64,000 bases of DNA from the NCBI GenBank assembly GCA_023079485.1, contig CM041083.1:111083554-111147553 (forward strand). Reading direction: 5' to 3'. Source of the stretch: Archilochus colubris (Eukaryota > Chordata > Aves > Apodiformes > Trochilidae). Under the pieces are notes generated by a model. It was not told the DNA's origin. It saw only the letters and a list, made by a program, of their open reading frames with translations, and ran no database searches. The translations under genes and the position numbers were made by a program. Positions 63,001-64,000 of the stretch are shown one piece after another (the stretch's first letter is position 1; each line of letters begins with the position of its first letter).

Positions 63001-64000
63001 CATAAAATGTACAGAACCTGTTATAATAAATCTTAATGTTATTCTGATATACTTTAAAAAAAACTCTGAAAAAACAAGTCTCCAAATCACGTCAGCTAAC
63101 ACATACAAACTTCTGAGTGACAGAGAATATTATCGAAAAAATAAAAAGCAAAGAACTGAAGTGGAACAAAGAACTAAAGTTTCAACAAGTGGAATAGTAA
63201 ATCTTGTTTCTGCAACTATCTGGAATTTCTGCCCTTCAGAGTTAGCTGTTGTTACTGCTTTATTGAGATCTTCTCACGTAATGTCTTAGAAGTATTATAA
63301 CGTAGTTACAGCAGCAACTGCCAAAACCACCTGAACCCCTGTAAATATCAACACTAGTCATGATTTAATAAGTTTTTCACAGAGAAATAGAACACCCAAA
63401 TTGCACAAAAATGGCCAGTACCCAATGAGAATTCTAAATCCTATAGAACTGCAATGAGTTTTCTCTCAACATTGTTAACCTCCCAGTTCCAAACCTGTCT
63501 AGACTTCTAGACATCATTGCCATCATCATTATACCTTACAGTTCTCCTTCCCCCATTTATAGTTATTTTAGAAAACAAGGAACACTATTGCACTTTGTAC
63601 AGTCAAATCCTCCCAGTCATTAATCTTATGTTGGATCCTTCACCTAGTCAGTATCAAGAGTTAGATCCATGAACTTAAAAAATGTACCTTTTCTAATGAT
63701 TTTTGTTTTTCCTTTTCTCTTCCTCTTTTTTGCTTTTAAAGACACTTCACAGCAATTACTGTTATTGGAATCTGTCTCAGATTCTGTATTGGAAGAGCAA
63801 TTGAACCTGGCACGAGGTCCAGATTTTGAACTCCTTGCAATTCTAGTTGGCACCAAGGTCTCTGAGAAAATACTCCCATCTTTTCTATCTTCTGTTTCAG
63901 ATTCTGCTGTGTCCTCTAAATCACTCAGGACTTTTGCTTTTTTTAAAGGAGCAGCAAGCTGCAGACCAGTTGCTTTTCTGCCATTCCATCTATCTGATTC
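58919..64000 (-). CDS. BRWD1: Bromodomain and WD-repeat protein, C-terminal end (partial)
   Basis: Two coding exons of a gene entering from the right edge: 64000-63688 (5' part outside the window) and 60066-58919 (stop TAA at 58921-58919). They join in phase through a split Glu codon (G|AA). The encoded tail is disordered, rich in Ser, Glu and Lys, with acidic SSSEE clusters and basic KRKRK/RRKRRK patches. It ends with a GRRTVRY motif and an Asp-rich stretch. This fits the far C-terminus of the BRWD/PHIP family, which carries WD40 repeats and two bromodomains upstream (not in the window) and binds chromatin. BRWD1 rather than BRWD3 or PHIP is inferred mainly from adjacency to PSMG1 in the same orientation, as in human. 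The two exons are paralogous to each other. Confidence 0.82.
60067..63509 (-). other. BRWD1 last intron, remainder
   Basis: AT-rich DNA without CR1 or LTR similarity that I can see. It holds an AT/CA-rich low-complexity stretch at about 60940-61040. I looked for further copies of the duplicated exon and saw none. The acceptor-side pyrimidines before 60066 are weak but end in TTTTGTAG. Confidence 0.65.
63510..63687 (-). pseudogene. Decayed tail of a duplicated BRWD1 terminal exon, now intronic
   Basis: Immediately downstream of the copy-A splice donor, the intron still aligns by eye to the last part of the terminal exon. An AATGACT..GA.GATTTG segment (about 63618-63638) matches the NDSEDLDYTKY coding stretch. 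A block at about 63515-63555 reads GRRRTVRYNDD..., then a stop, and matches GRRTVRYDNCDDD. Indels break the frame between the blocks, so it is not coding as a unit. Confidence 0.72.
63688..64000 (-). CDS. BRWD1: BRWD1 penultimate visible exon (copy A of duplicated unit)
   Basis: Open from the window edge to donor GTACAT at 63687-63682: 104 codons plus one base. It encodes LKKAKVLSDLEDTAESET, FNCSSNTESETDSN and KKRKRK ... IIRK in that order. The same order (KRSKILDDLNETAESET, FNCFSDSDSGTDN, RKRKRK ... IRK) occurs in the terminal exon. If the donor were not used, the frame would run 14 more codons to a stop at 63646-63644. Expression of this exon is inferred from the open frame and phase match only. 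Confidence 0.75.

Noticed and set aside
1..64000. CRISPR arrays, operons, tRNA and rRNA genes
   Set aside because: No regularly spaced repeats, no A/B-box tRNA pattern and no rRNA similarity seen. The DNA is a vertebrate nuclear chromosome.

Overview
The window is vertebrate nuclear DNA, and almost certainly from a bird. Eight 5'-truncated CR1 non-LTR retrotransposon fragments carry the CR1 3' end (repeats of ATTCTATG). One avian ERVL-type LTR lies next to a short decayed pol remnant. No mammalian SINEs are seen. Genes have introns with GT-AG borders. The gene order also fits: PSMG1 lies just downstream of the C-terminal end of a BRWD-family gene on the same strand, matching the PSMG1-BRWD1 neighbourhood of human chromosome 21. 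The species cannot be named from the sequence.

Layout. Positions 1-48 kb are a gene desert, presumably the spacer between ETS2 (outside the window, inferred from known synteny) and PSMG1. It holds the CR1 copies, simple repeats, the LTR/pol remnant at 45.4-46.5 kb, one isolated CpG island at 36.5-36.9 kb, and two stretches that look like conserved regulatory DNA (32.0-32.15 kb and 35.9-36.3 kb). Positions 48.5-55.6 kb hold a complete seven-exon PSMG1 gene on the minus strand. It encodes a 282-residue proteasome assembly chaperone, and all six introns join in frame. Its first exon sits in a CpG island at about 55.4-56.05 kb. Positions 58.9-64.0 kb, also minus strand, hold the last two visible coding exons of a gene read as BRWD1, which continues off the right edge.

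The most interesting observation is in BRWD1. The penultimate visible exon (63688 to beyond 64000) and the terminal exon (58919-60066) are diverged copies of the same Ser/Glu/Lys-rich coding unit. The intronic DNA just after the penultimate exon's splice donor still shows a decayed copy of the terminal exon's tail, including its RRTVRY-like motif and stop. This points to a tandem duplication of the terminal exon. The upstream copy then lost its own end and gained a splice donor, so both copies are now read in series.

PSMG1 and BRWD1 have unrelated jobs: 20S proteasome alpha-ring assembly for PSMG1, and a chromatin/WD40-bromodomain scaffold for BRWD1. Their tandem, co-oriented arrangement leaves only about 3.3 kb between the BRWD1 stop codon and the PSMG1 start codon. 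The BRWD1 3' UTR and the PSMG1 promoter therefore share that spacer.
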